From positions 248,001-312,000 of the forward strand of contig MU119245.1 in the NCBI GenBank assembly GCA_014904845.1: DNA of 64,000 nt. Direction: 5' to 3'. Below are positions 22,452-33,503 of the stretch, piece by piece; within the stretch, counting starts at the first letter, position 1; each line of letters starts with the position of its first letter. The stretch comes from Acephala macrosclerotiorum (taxonomy: Eukaryota > Ascomycota > Leotiomycetes > Helotiales > Mollisiaceae). Below the pieces are notes generated by a model. That model was not told where the DNA came from. It worked only from the letters and a program-made list of their open reading frames with translations, and did not search any database. The position numbers and the translations under genes are program-made.

Positions 22452-23750
22452 ATGGCGCCCACTTCTACAGCGCTCACCACGAAAGTGGAAAGCGGTTCCC
22501 CATACCAGTTAAGCAGCGAACAGGTACCTCGATCCCCAGCTCTTTTTCTTGCGCAAAAGCTCACTGTTTCACAGACGTTGAAAGCTTCGAAAGCTCTATT
22601 AGCACACATTAAATCTACCTCCACAGAATCCGCAAAGTCCTCAACCAAACAATCCCTCCTCGCGGACGTAGACGACGACGAAGAAACCGACGACTCCCTC
22701 TCCACCCCCATCTGGCTCACCCTCACCACCAAAAAACACATCGTAGACGCAAAACGTCTAAAACCCTCCCGGATCCCCCTCCCACACTCCCTGAACAACT
22801 CCCCTTCCACAACAATCTGCCTCATAACCGCCTCTCCGCAACGAACATACAAAGATATCGTCTCTTCCCCCGGTTTCCCTTCCGAATTAGCAGCACGAAT
22901 CACAAAAGTAACGGATGTCGAGAAGATCGGAAAGAAATGGACACAATACGAAGCACAACGAAAACTCCTGGCCGAACATGATATCTTTCTGGCAGATGAT
23001 AGGATCATTGTTTCTCTGCCCAAGTTACTTGGGAAGACGTTTTACAAAACTACCACGAAGCGACCGATTCCTGTAGATATCTCTGCTCCAGCCCAAAGAG
23101 TAGACGGGAAGCGAGAAAAGAAAGAAGCCGGCAAAAAAGCCAACCGTGGCGCTGCACCACCCGCTCAAATCGCAAAAGAGATCGAAAAAGCGCTAGGTTG
23201 TGCGTTGGTCCATCTAAGTCCTTCAACTTGCACTAGTATTAAAGTTGGGTATGCGAGTTGGAGTCCTGAGAAATTGGCGGAGAATATTGAGGCTGTGACC
23301 AAAGACCTGGTTGAGCGGTTCGTACCTAAGAAATGGCGCGGGGTAAGAGGATTACACATCAAGGGCCCGGAAACTGCTTCGTTGCCTATCTGGCTGGCTG
23401 ACGAGTTGTGGGTGGACGAAGGAGACGTTTTGGACGACGAAGCTGCCAAGGTCATCAAGGAGAAATATGCTAATGTTGGGAGGAAGAGGAAATCGAAGGC
23501 TCTCGAGGGCGTGGCGGCTGATGAGGAGGTGGTGGTCGAGGATGGAAAGAAGGCCAAAAAGCAGAAGTTACTGAAGGAGAGTAATGACGATAAACTGGAT
23601 GCTGAGATTGCGGCAAGGAAAGCTACCTTGAAAAAGCAGAAGGAGGATGCGGCTAAGGATGTTGTGGATGAGGTTCCTAAGGCTTCGAAGGTGGTAGAGG
23701 AATCTACGAAGGTGGTGAAAAAGAAGAAAAGCAAGCGTGTTCTTGCTTGA
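22452..23750 (+). CDS. Ribosomal L1-fold ribosome biogenesis protein (Cic1/Utp30-like)
   Basis: Single exon, 432 residues, starting at ATG 22452 (CAAGATGGC). The central region has the ribosomal L1 fold as seen in yeast Cic1 and Utp30: LTVSQTLKASKALLAHI, PIWLTLTTKKHI, then DDRIIVSLPKLLGKTFYKTTTKRPIPVDI, and VKVGYASWSPEKLAENIEAV (as IKVGYASW here). These proteins are nucleolar and act in pre-rRNA processing and assembly of ribosomal subunits. The C-terminus is a long Lys/Glu-rich stretch ending KKKKSKRVLA, consistent with nucleolar localisation. Another Lys-rich segment (GKREKKEAGKKANRG) is inserted in the L1 fold, as is common. I cannot decide between the Cic1 (60S) and Utp30 (SSU) orthologues by eye. 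Confidence 0.85.
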   Translation: MAPTSTALTTKVESGSPYQLSSEQVPRSPALFLAQKLTVSQTLKASKALLAHIKSTSTESAKSSTKQSLLADVDDDEETDDSLSTPIWLTLTTKKHIVDAKRLKPSRIPLPHSLNNSPSTTICLITASPQRTYKDIVSSPGFPSELAARITKVTDVEKIGKKWTQYEAQRKLLAEHDIFLADDRIIVSLPKLLGKTFYKTTTKRPIPVDISAPAQRVDGKREKKEAGKKANRGAAPPAQIAKEIEKALGCALVHLSPSTCTSIKVGYASWSPEKLAENIEAVTKDLVERFVPKKWRGVRGLHIKGPETASLPIWLADELWVDEGDVLDDEAAKVIKEKYANVGRKRKSKALEGVAADEEVVVEDGKKAKKQKLLKESNDDKLDAEIAARKATLKKQKEDAAKDVVDEVPKASKVVEESTKVVKKKKSKRVLA

Positions 23751-23988
23751 GTTCTTGAGTTTTGAGATTGGAGAATTGGAGGGAGAGTGGTCGATAGAGA
23801 AGAGCATTGCTTGGCGTCTGTGGCGTGTAGGCGTTGCGGCAAAAATGTACTTGGGTTCTGGTAGATGTTCGATCGCTACGTTTGTGGTAAATACAAAACT
23901 TGTTGACTACATGAGCATCGCTGATTCAAATCGCCTTGAGACACGTGAACGTCGTATACCTGGTGAATGTCCTACCTTGCCATAATCG

Positions 23989-24480
23989 AAAAATAAGATG
24001 TTGATTTTTGAAATGTTCCAAGCAAAGAATAGACAATGGTCTTATTGGCAACTTTGAAAGTTACCTATGCTACTAAGTATCATTACCTATCTAGCGAAAG
24101 TCCATCCCTACTATAATAAACAGATAGGAAATTGAACTTTGAAGTGTTCTTATTATAGGAAGGATGATTTCATTTTTTGAAAGTTGTGCTGGAAGCAGGG
24201 ATATTCTAATTTAGAAAGTACGTGCTTGCCAAATTTTTAAAATAAGATATTAAGATTTGAAATGTCCTGAATATAGAACAGACAGTGGTCCTAGTTTTCG
24301 GTTTTGAGATTTGAGTAGCGCAAGTTGGGATGTTTTAGTCAAGAATATACGTGCTTGCCAAAGTTTGAAAATAGGATATGGGGTTTCGAAATGTTCTGAT
24401 TGCAGAACGGATAATGTACCTATTCCCTGCTTCAAAGTCGCAGTACTGGAAAGGAGATCAAATATGATGACAGATTGAAA
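23989..24480 (+). repeat. Degenerate tandem repeat, about 126 bp, four copies
   Basis: Units begin near 23989, 24116, 24239 and 24368 (spacings 127, 123 and 129). Each opens with a version of AATAAGATATT..TTTGAAATGTTCT followed by GAACAGACARTGG-like sequence. The third and the end of the second share ATACGTGCTTGCCAAA-like words. The copies are well diverged. The flanking stretch 23751-24637 shows no gene. Confidence 0.65.
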
Positions 24481-24637
24481 TATCCGTCAATAAATTGAGT
24501 AAGTGGTAGACTTTGCATATTCATTCCCTTCTCTAAGTTGAATAGCTCTCAAACTAAGCATCATCCTTGATCCACCGATTCCCGTAACGCCGGATCCATA
24601 GTACAGCATCATACACTTTCATTACCATCTCTTGCAT

Positions 24638-25713
24638 CTAGAGATCCTCCCTCCAGATGCTCGGCTTGAACTTCCGCCCATACGGCCCATAGAACCCCTC
24701 AAACACCTCCTTCAATACCTCGTCGCTCAAACTCATATGCTTCCCAGGCGTAGTCTTAAACTCCAACGCCCCCTTCTTATCCAAATCCTTCAACCCCAAC
24801 CAGTTCTCCTTATACAACTTCCTATCCCTTAAAAGCGTAATATCCGTCCCGTTTACTTCTGAGAACCAACCTGATTCTTTCGGAATGACAGTGGTGTCGT
24901 CTTCAAACATGTACATGACGAATTTCTCTAGCTTGGCGAGGTTGGACTTGTAGGTTTCGTTCTTGAGGACGCGTTCGTTGTTGATGTCTGCTAGGAAGTT
25001 GGAGTGTTCCAGATATTGATCGTATTGTGCCGGATCGCGGAAATACTGGGCTGGCACAAGGCGGCTTTGGACGAAGCTTGACCAAGTGCTAGACCTCAAT
25101 AGTCCTTGTGCTCCTTTACAAACCCAATCCGTCGCTCCACACTCTTGGAATTTCGATATCCCATTATGCTGAGAGCCAAATGTTACGAGAGAGCGGACGG
25201 GAGGGTTATTACAGCGCTCGATGTACCCGCGCAGGAATTGACCTCCTTGGCTGAAGCCTAGAGCGTCGATGGCGGGCGCCGTGGAGAGGATGGGATGAGC
25301 TGCTATGTCGGCACAGACTTGTTCGAGTTGTAGAGTGAGGTTTCCGAAGAAGGTTGCGGAGCGGTCGGCTGAAGCATCGTCGCCGAGACGGATTATGTAG
25401 ACCAATGTGCCTGGATTGGTTTCTTCGGCGAGAGCAGCGACTTCTGCGAGACCTTCTGCTGCATACTGTTGACGGTCAATGAAGGAGCTTCGCAGACAAG
25501 TAATGAGTCTGATTTCATGTAGAGACAATGAGTGATAGCTGGAGATGATGGGGGGCGTACATTATCACCAAGTCCATGCCAGATTACAAGGGGCAATGGT
25601 GTGTCGTCCTCATCGTTTGACGAGCTTTGAAGAGGATTCTGCAGTGGGATAATGCTGGCATGGAGAAGAGGGAGAACAGAAACAAAAGAAACAAGCTTGC
25701 TAAGTCGTGTCAT
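24638..25713 (-). CDS. PPT1: Palmitoyl-protein thioesterase
   Basis: Lysosomal/vacuolar-type serine hydrolase that removes fatty acyl groups from cysteine residues during protein degradation. Exons 25713-25561 and 25465-24638 give 326 residues; the 95-nt intron (GTACGC..AACAG) is in phase 0. The first 20 residues form a signal peptide (VSVLPLLHASI). IWHGLGD (44-50) is the family's oxyanion-side motif. The nucleophile is Ser123 in GFSQGG, followed by FLRGYIERC. Later YMFEDDTTVIPKESGWF carries the expected acid and GKHMSLSDEVL the histidine, so the triad looks complete. Length and motif order match PPT1 (PF02089). It is divergently arranged with the Ctk2 gene. Confidence 0.93.
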
Positions 25714-26476
25714 GATGATTGGTCGAAATGTTGGTGATGGGGAAGTGAATTATGAGATGGAGAGAGTTGGTGAGGCTGGGGAGCTGATGTCTTGGAGCTC
25801 GGCGATAACGATAAAGCTCGCTTGAAGACGAGGCTGAGAGCTAGCCCAAATTTGTGAGTACTGAGGAAGGAAAGACTGACATTAAAGAAGTGACGACTTG
25901 AAATTAGAGTAAGGAGAGAGAAAGTAGGCAATAGCAGCCTTGAAGCAATAGAATCGAACCAAAAACAATCGTCTTGTGTTGATTCCAGCAGCCTCGTCCA
26001 GCGCAAACGCGCCTGTGGCGTTTCCTGTAAGATGGCTTCAGATTATTCTTCTGGGAACGTTGGGGATGAGGATACAAGCACCGGTACCAGTGGTTCAGAC
26101 CTGACTCCAGCACTTCCTGGCTCCACCAATGCATTCCAGCCTGTGCCATATGGTACTAAAGCGGATGATCTGGACGAGGATCAGAAGAGGCTAGCGCCAC
26201 ACGCTTGGCGGAGTCAAGCCACAATACCAGCGGAGAAGAAGTTACCCCATTTGCATCTGGAGAATCATTGCCTTCAGACGCCTTCACGCCTTCATTTGTA
26301 TCTAAGTTAAGGCAATCGACAAGCGAGCTGCCAAATCATCAGCCAATACTGCCAGAACCTTGAGTAGACTCATTATTCCGGACGAGCCTCGAGTTGGAGT
26401 CCCGATAATCCTCAAGCCTTTCCTAAACACATACTACAAACACGACAATCCTGAATTGCGTACCAGCTCGGCCAAT
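25714..26476. other. Divergent intergenic region with short coding-like frames
   Basis: Between PPT1 (-) and CTK2 (+). An ATG at 26032 opens a 92-codon Ser/Thr/Asp-rich frame. From about 26165 a neighbouring frame, ending at TGA 26363, looks equally protein-like (SATRLAESSHNTSGEE, FTPSFVSKLRQSTSEL). This could be a frameshifted small gene or an upstream frame in the CTK2 leader. I do not annotate it as a gene. Confidence 0.3.
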
Positions 26477-27862
26477 ATGGCTCCTCAAGTCGCCATCACT
26501 CAGGCGCAGATTGGACCGCATCCATCGTTCATCCATGTCGCAGAGCAGTACGTCTTCCAGCAGCAGATTCAGAATCATATGGTAGCTATTGGTACCAACC
26601 CTACTCGAGAGGACAACTTCAGATTACAGGGCGTGCAATGGATCAACGATGTTCGAACGGCCTTGCAATTGTAAGCACAGTCCCCAGGTTCTGGATTTCT
26701 AAATACATCCAAATGCTAATATTGTTAAAGGCCAGTACGGACATTCTGTACAGCAGTTTTCTATTTTCATAAGTTCCGCTTGGTCCACAAGGACAATGAA
26801 TACCACTACCCCGATGCAGCAGCAGCAGCTTTACTTACAGCTTGCAAGATTGAGGATACCTTGAAGAAGTCGAGGGAGATTCTATGTGCGGCGCATAACC
26901 TTAAGGTCTCTGCTTCAGAACACCTTAGCTCAGACGATCTTGTAAGTGTCCCGCAAGGCTTCGGGGAGAATGTATGCTGATTATGTTAGGCCTTGGAAGG
27001 ACCCTCCAAGGCCGTTATTGGCCTCGAACGTTTGATGCTTGAAGCTTCAGGATTTGATTTCCGGGTCCGCTATCCTCACAAACATCTCATAAAGCTTGCA
27101 AGAGAAGCTGGACTCGACAAGGATGTTACGAGAGTTGGATACAACATGATGATCGACATATACCGGACATTCGCTCCTCTGAAGCAGTCATGCTCGACCC
27201 TGTCATTTGCTTGCCTCGAACTAGCTACTAAGATCCTGGAGAAACAGCAAGAGAGCCTCAACGGCAAAAATGCGCCGAGATATAAGAAGTGGGGAACGAG
27301 AAGGGCAGAAGTCTTGGAGACCATTCTCGATCTGCTGGACCTCTACACACATTTCCAGAAGTCATCTATCGTTGGACCAGGGCACAGCATGGATAAATTC
27401 ATTCAGTTGAAGATCAAGGTCAACCAGGAGGCAGGCGAAGGGCACAGATATACTGAGTTCCACGATGCGCCTAAAACCAACGGGTTCAACAAGAATATCA
27501 AGACACCAAAGACTCCTGTCACGCCAGCCAGCCCCGCCGATGTTCGTCCAAATGGCAAAGATGGCGCATCTCCTGCGACTCTCAGTCCACGGTCTTCCGG
27601 TTCTGGCAGGCGAGGTATTGGTGCAAGAGGTCAAGATGGAACAGTCCGATTCATGCTTGATGCCGAGCAGGCGAAGGAGGAGAAAGATATCACATCAAGA
27701 TACTTCAAGGAGGAATTTGAGGAGTACGAGGTAGAAGTCGAGGAACCGATCAAGCCGGAGAAGAAGGAAGATAGGAGACCTCAACAATCTTATCCACGTA
27801 ATGGACCTAATGGGCGAGATGATAGGCCGCCTTTCCACCAGAACAAGCGGATTCGAAGATAG
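26477..27862 (+). CDS. CTK2: CTD kinase beta subunit (cyclin), Ctk2-like
   Basis: Cyclin partner of the kinase that phosphorylates the RNA polymerase II C-terminal domain (CTDK-I in yeast), acting in the nucleus during elongation. Exons 26477-26670, 26731-26941 and 26990-27862 give 425 residues; introns are GTAAGC..TAAAG (60 nt) and GTAAGT..GTTAG (48 nt). The first cyclin fold spans LQGVQWINDVRTALQLPVRT and TAVFYFHKFRLVHKDNEY, then DAAAAALLTACKIEDTLKK. The second has DVTRVGYNMMIDIYRTFAPL and CSTLSFACLELATKIL, which is the Ctk2-type rather than cyclin-T or Bur2-type spacing as far as I can judge. The C-terminus is disordered, with TPKTPVTPASP and an acidic stretch, ending in NKRIRR. Confidence 0.88.
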
Positions 27863-28696
27863 GCAATAGGCACAAAGAAGGCATTGTTTGGCGTTGGGGA
27901 TATTGTAACTGTATAAGTACAAACGGTCTGGTCAAGGGCAAGCATAGTCACGCGAGCAACGTTATCAGCCTATGGAGTTTATGGATGATACCCTGCTATT
28001 AGATATGAATGAGCCTGGTTCATACCTACAAATTCTAGCACCAAACTGTGTGAATACTAACAGCTGAGATGTCCCTTCTCGGCCCCTCCACACCATCTCT
28101 AGCTATGACATTCCCTGAAATGGATGTCCAAATCCTTGGACAAACTGGCAAACATGTATTGCGGGACAGCCTTGCACTTGATGCGCCTTGATTCGATAGA
28201 GAGTGCTGCGTCCTGACGACTTGAATACCCCTGCATCCCTTTAGCATGTGAAGATCATTGATAGCGCCTGAAAGCCACAGGCGATGACGATGTTGCGAAC
28301 GACGGGATCAAAACGAGAATTGGAACATGCAATGTGGCTTTAACGCGAGAACCAAGGCAGAACATATACCAAAACTCCAGCTGAACGGATTTTTACCTTC
28401 TTATAATTCTGGGTTTGATTGCGCCCTCATAATAAATAATTGACAAACAGTAGTTGCGCCAGCAAACAGTTTGTGAGTAAATCCCAAGCTCTTCTCAGCT
28501 GCGGTGGATCGCTTGTGACGTCCAAGCTAACCAGCCATGGCCATTTCTGTAGAGCTTCGCACCACCACCAACTTTCTTCTTCCGCACACGACACGACACC
28601 TTCTTCTACCACAAATTCCCTAGAGACACCGTCCAACAATTGCGAAAGATAGTAATCTCTATTCCTCGACAGAAACAACCTAATTCAACATCAACA
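27863..28696. other. Intergenic
   Basis: About 830 nt between CTK2 and the TMEM33-like gene. Only short frames are present, with no repeats or other structures noted. The last 250 nt should hold the promoter of the next gene. Confidence 0.55.
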
Positions 28697-29813
28697 ATGG
28701 CTCCCCCGCCATCTGCGTCTCTGCCGCTGCAGCAACGATTGATCCAGCTTGCGCAGACTCTACAATGTAAGAAAATGCTCGATCCTCCTCTGATAGCGCG
28801 TGCTGATACTTCTTGTAGTCGGTTGGTTTGTCGGGTACGTTTATATCTTTTGCGGGTATCATTGAGCGACTCGAAAAACGCCCGCCTGGAGCGGTGTCCC
28901 GAAGCCCAGGATCGAGCTCTTTCAACCCTGTTGCACATCATGATATAGGGTTCGTGCAGGAGGCTAACAGCTTGCAAACAGACACTTGAGTCTCCTCTTC
29001 TGCATCGCTCGATATGGCCTCTCCTACATCACATTCAACTACTACTCAAGATGGGCGATATTCTCCTACCGCACCGCGTTCGTTTCCGCAGCTGTGACCT
29101 ACGGCATTGTAGTCTACAAGGCATTCCGTGCTCGCTCAAGACCCGGCGCAAAGGCTCCTTCAAGTCCTCTTTCCCTTGCCGCTGATGAGAACGTCCAATA
29201 CTTGGGTTCGTGTCCTCTCTAACTCCCCCCACTCGGAATTTGCGGCTAACCCCACCAAGCCATGGCCCTCGTGTGGCTCTTCTCTCCACAATACCCCCTC
29301 GCCATGCTCCCCTTCGGCGTTTACTCCGTCTTCCATGTCGCGACCTATACCCGCACGAACCTCATCCCTACCATCCAGCCCGCGCAACCAATTGCTCCTG
29401 CTGCTGGCGCCAGCCCAAGTGCCAAGCCAGCCACCAAGGCCAACCCATACGCTGATATGATCGGCAAGTTCGTCAAGGAATACTATGATGCGTCCATGGG
29501 TCTCGTTGCTATCCTCGAGATCCTTCTCTGGGGTCGTCTCCTCCTCTCTGCTATCACCTTCCAATCTCGCTCATGGATCTTGATCGCTGTCTACACCGCC
29601 TTCCTCCGTGCTCGATTTGCCCAGAGCAGCTTCGTTCAAGCTCAGTTCAGAGAATTGGAGGCGAGAATTGATCACTTGGTTGGAGCTCAATCTACACCTC
29701 CCGCGGCCAGGGCTGTCTGGGATAATGTTAAGGGCGGTGCGCGGACGTTCCATGATGCTACTGATGTTGGAAAGTACGTCAATGGTGCTCCAGCTCCGAA
29801 GAAGGCTTCTTAA
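28697..29813 (+). CDS. Pom33/TMEM33-family membrane protein
   Basis: Multi-pass ER and nuclear-envelope membrane protein of the Pom33/Per33/TMEM33 family, which in yeast contributes to nuclear pore distribution. Four exons: 28697-28766, 28819-28834, 28982-29205 and 29260-29813, 287 residues. All phases agree. Exon 2 is only 16 nt (FGWFVG across its borders). The transmembrane segments include FGWFVGHLSLLFCIARYGL, FSYRTAFVSAAVTYGIVVY, AMALVWLFSPQYPLAMLPFGVYSVFH and ILLWGRLLLSAITF. The conserved C-terminal part has SWILIAVYTAFLRARF followed by the amphipathic ELEARIDHLVG and a tail ending in KKAS. The third donor, GTTCGT, is unusual but keeps the frame. The family call is confident. Confidence 0.9.
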
Positions 29814-31643
29814 GGTCTCCGCAATCCAAGTGCAAAAGCAATGTCTGAACAGGCCGACTTGAGTGTGGTGGTGAAACATACACAAGCTATAGGCAGCAGA
29901 TGATATATGGAGGAGAAATAATGAACGAGAGAAAAGTGCACCGAATCTGGAAACGGTAGAGAGAGGTGGGGATAAATGGTCAGACAAAGGACAAGCAATT
30001 CTTGATTTCTATATCATAGCGGTCTGGTTTTTTTTGTTTCTTCCGGTCTGGAATTTACATATGCGAGTGGAGGGAGAGATGGCGATGGTGTTTGGTAGTG
30101 GTGTTTGTGTATCCGTACTTATGGCAGCTTTTCCTCGTTGTTGCTACGTTATCGTATGACCTTTCAAGACGGACCGGTGGCTTATTCGTTTCAAGATTTC
30201 GTAGCAATGAATGAATGGAATATATGATATGCTTGGCTAGGCCTTGCGTTTATGATTGTGAGATTTGGTGCTGCTTGCTACGGTACTCTTCTGCTGGCTG
30301 CTAAATCTTGCCTTAGATACCCTCCTACCACCTTCGATTTATGCTTGCCTCGAGCTTACAACTCATTGGTAACTCGTCGGTGCATGTTCCACTTCTCACT
30401 ACTTCAAATGCTTGAGGTATCCAGGATTCCGAACCGTCTAATGTCTGATGCGGAAGGAGGTATAGACGAAAGCTGAACGTGAACTTGACGGAGATCTCTC
30501 CTTGAAAAACACATTGGACAGGTGATTCTGGCCTCAGAACCTTTTGCAAAATCAAGTTTGCTTGTCTTTCGCACTTTCGCGTCACCTTCTCTGCTCGCCT
30601 TCAATCAAACTTCTTCGATCCCCTTCGTCTGATAACCACTTTCGAGAAGTTGGATGTTCAGAAACCTCGACGACCAGCGATCTTGAACGCAAAGCTAGAC
30701 TATTCACGCTCACTCGAATTGTCTCAACTGTGCAGCCAAGAAAGGGCAGCTAACTCCAATTTGGTTGTGCCCAGCTTCACACAGAGTTCGATCTCTCGTA
30801 AGTTGCGTCATGGGGCCCCATGGGTCTTAGGCCTTTATGCAAAAACATAAAAATTACATGAAGTATAAAGGTTATTATATTTATAAAACACATAAAAACA
30901 TATAGAAAATACGAGAATTTATATATAAAGTATATTAAAGTATATAAATAAATAAACATGATTTTGATATAATTTTATATATTAAATATACTCCCTTTGA
31001 GGATTTGAAGATTACTCGATTTCGAGAAAACGAATGAAGTACTTTCGAGCTTTCAAGCCCTCGGATAAATCGCAAAAAACTTGAATTGCTTAATCGAGAT
31101 ATCAGCGACCTCGGGTATTCTCGATAAGCCACTTTCATTTCCACCTTCTTCGTGGCTTACTCGATTATCAACAATTGTTCAAAAGATAAGCGCTAGTCTA
31201 TTATCTTCCGGGTCGCGGGAAATATTCCCGAAGGAGCTTTTAAACCTTTAAATCTTATTTTCATATTTTATTCTTATTTGTATTCTGAGTAGTATCCTTA
31301 TAATTCCTTTCAATTACTGAATAAATTTCTCGATAATATTTTCCCTATCAATATATCTTAAAAAAAAAAATTGTATATTTAGACGGGTCCCAGTTGCCCT
31401 ATAGGGCGGGTTCTCAACTTTTAGACCCAACCCATGGGCTTAAATTTAAAATGAACCCGCCCTATTAGGCCCATGGGGCGGGTTTCCCCAGAGGGGCCCA
31501 CAACCCATAGGGCCATATAATGCAGCTTAATCTCTTGTGAGACAGCACCTTGTTGTGGAATCATGATCGCTTTTTAGCCTCTCACCTTCCATCCCAACCG
31601 TGCTCCGTACTCTGTTCTTCTGTTGGGATCATCAAAGGCAAAC
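29814..31643. other. Intergenic entering an AT-rich accessory island
   Basis: After about 1 kb of ordinary composition the sequence turns AT-rich from about 30840 to 31375, with runs of TATATAAAGTATATTAAAGT type. It then meets the GC-rich hairpin cluster at 31383-31520. A GGGGCCCCATGGG block near 30811 just before the AT-rich span echoes words in that cluster. No gene is seen. Confidence 0.5.
31383..31520. repeat. GC-rich inverted-repeat cluster, possible transposon end
   Basis: Three copies of GGGCGGGTT or its complement (near 31405, 31453 and 31483) in both orientations. One pair forms AACCCGCCC...GGGCGGGTT. GCCCTATAGGGC and CCCATGGG palindromes lie among them. The cluster is set in strongly AT-rich flanks. 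Similar GGGCGGGTT-rich subterminal repeats occur in hAT transposons, so a decayed element is an inference. Confidence 0.4.
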
Positions 31644-32551
31644 ATGATTGGAAAGAGTGTCATTGATAGAGTTGGGCCAGAGGTTCTTGCACTGTAATTT
31701 TTCGACTATTTAACTCCTCATAATAGTATTATTACTGAACAGTGATTAGGCTTCCAGATTCTGGTACCATCAAGATCAAATGTCTTTCAAACAGCTCATT
31801 CAAAGCTACCATCAGGACTGTCTCCCTTCCTGAAGTTCTAGCATGTGCCGTCTCCTCACTCTTCCGTCAGCTCTGCAAGGACACAAAGAAGCGAATCTTC
31901 ACATCTGACGAGGTGTTGGGAGAAAAACTCAAAGACAGGTATCATGCTTCTGTAGGCTCGCCTTACCAACACCTATGCTATTTCCAGAAATGGCTTTATG
32001 GAGGAAATTTGCTCAAGATCCCGGGAAATTGCTATGATCACTGGTATTTCGGTCAGAGAATTGGATCACCATTATTTCAAAACGATGCCATGCGCCTCCT
32101 GATCTCGACTGTGGATGTCAATAAGGAAAGCCTCACCGACATGTTCCTTGATCACTACGATCATGAAGACCTTGGAATCATTTGGCGGCTAGCAGACTTC
32201 TCAGTGGACGAAGAACTCGGCTATGACAATGACTTGCAAGAGGTGCATTGGGGGAACAAGCAGATGCTCAAGTTTGTACTCGATGTCTTTGCTTTCGTTG
32301 GCACCAAAGATGAGGATGTTGCTGCTGCGATTGCAGAGGGTGGTGCTTCTGCTGTACACATCGCCAAGTTCATTGAAACTGTAGCCAGAGACGGAAGATC
32401 TGATGGCGCCCCGTGGGAAGAGAAAAACATGAACAAGTATCTTGTTGATGAGAGCCTCCCAGAAGGTAGTGTTGTGAAGAGTATTATCCTGGAGGGTGCA
32501 AGTCTGGATTCATCTGCTGCTGGTCTCAAGAGGAAGTTGCCAACGGAGTAG
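31644..32551 (+). CDS. Fungal BTB-like protein, copy A
   Basis: Exons 31644-31693 and 31750-32551 (intron GTAATT..GATTAG, 56 nt) give 283 residues. The start (MIGKSVIDRVGPEVLALL) leads into a degenerate BTB-like N-terminus (SGTIKIKCLSNSSFKA). Then comes YFQKWLYGGNLLKIPGN and HWYFGQRIGSPLFQNDAM. The last corresponds to the 'LGD-CP-FQN' helix segment shared by many fungal BTB-like proteins, which are of unknown function. The C-terminal half (VHWGNKQMLKFVLDVFAF, then the acidic APWEEKNMNKYLVDE) is matched in the neighbouring pseudogene. It is bordered by AT-rich DNA on both sides. The gene looks intact; its role is not known. Confidence 0.65.
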
Positions 32552-33503
32552 GGTGGCTGCGAAAGCCTAGCGATCTTCTTGGCGAGATGACGATTTCACA
32601 AACCACTGTATGAGTAACAAGGTCATGGGACATTCTGTTTCCAGGCTTTCTATTTTGGTAACGGAAAAACAACGGATGTGCCTGGGAGAACTTTTCTGCT
32701 TTAGACTTCACAGGCGGAAAGCTAGGCCGATACCCACAGTCAGACCGTCTTGGGGGCACGAACAGAAAATTGCGATTAGCTTTCCTTTCTGCAGAAACGA
32801 AATGAGTCATCTTCGCATCAGTATGGAATTGCTTTTGCGTGCAAGTTTTTGAATCCTTTGAGTTTCAACTATATCACTCAGTTATTAATCTGGCGTATTG
32901 CCTTCCTCGATTCTTCGATTTCAACTTCAACTTCATCCTATAAATTTACCAGTGCCTGACACTCAACTTTACATTGCTCTCAGAGAGCGATAGTTGACGT
33001 ATTTACCAGGTTCCCTATGGCTTGCCGAATCCGGCGAACTGCAAGCGTAAATAAATTCTTATAACCTTTCGACCTTTTCCCCCAAGATCAAAATGCGTAC
33101 CTTTTCCTTTGTAACTTTGGAATTGGAAACTCAAATTAAAATAATAATTTGGATTTTTTATTTATATTTTATTTATAAATTTTTTTTAATGATATTTAAA
33201 TAATTTAAATAATATATAATTAAATTCGTATTAATAAAAAATTTAAAATTTGAATTAAATTTAATAAAATGAAAATTAATTTTTTTTTTTTTTAGAAGCA
33301 ATTAAAATAATAAAAAAATAATAAAAATTATTAAAAAAAAATCTTTTTATATTATTTTAAATAATTTGAAATATATTAATAAGTAATTTATTATCAAATT
33401 TTTAAAAGTTTGATTTATTTTATTTTATTTATATTATTTTAAAATATATTTAAACTTTTTAAGAATTTTTGGTTACGCTGGTTTACTTTTCAGGTCCCAA
33501 AGA
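32552..33503. other. Intergenic including an AT-rich block
   Basis: Non-coding spacer between BTB-like copy A and the degenerate copy B. The 33131-33473 part is the extreme AT-rich block annotated separately. No gene is seen. Confidence 0.6.
33131..33473. repeat. Extremely AT-rich block (about 340 bp)
   Basis: Almost entirely A and T, with long A/T homopolymers (T14 near 33280) and TTAAAT/ATTTAA-type words. This composition is typical of RIP-mutated or decayed repeats in ascomycetes. No internal open frame exists. The parent element cannot be recognised. Confidence 0.7.

Noticed and set aside
22301..23023. 240-codon minus-strand frame
   Set aside because: Antisense of the L1-fold gene; no start with good context and no recognisable domain.
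23165..23842. 225-codon minus-strand frame rich in Ser/Phe
   Set aside because: Antisense of the Lys/Glu-rich tail of the L1-fold gene.
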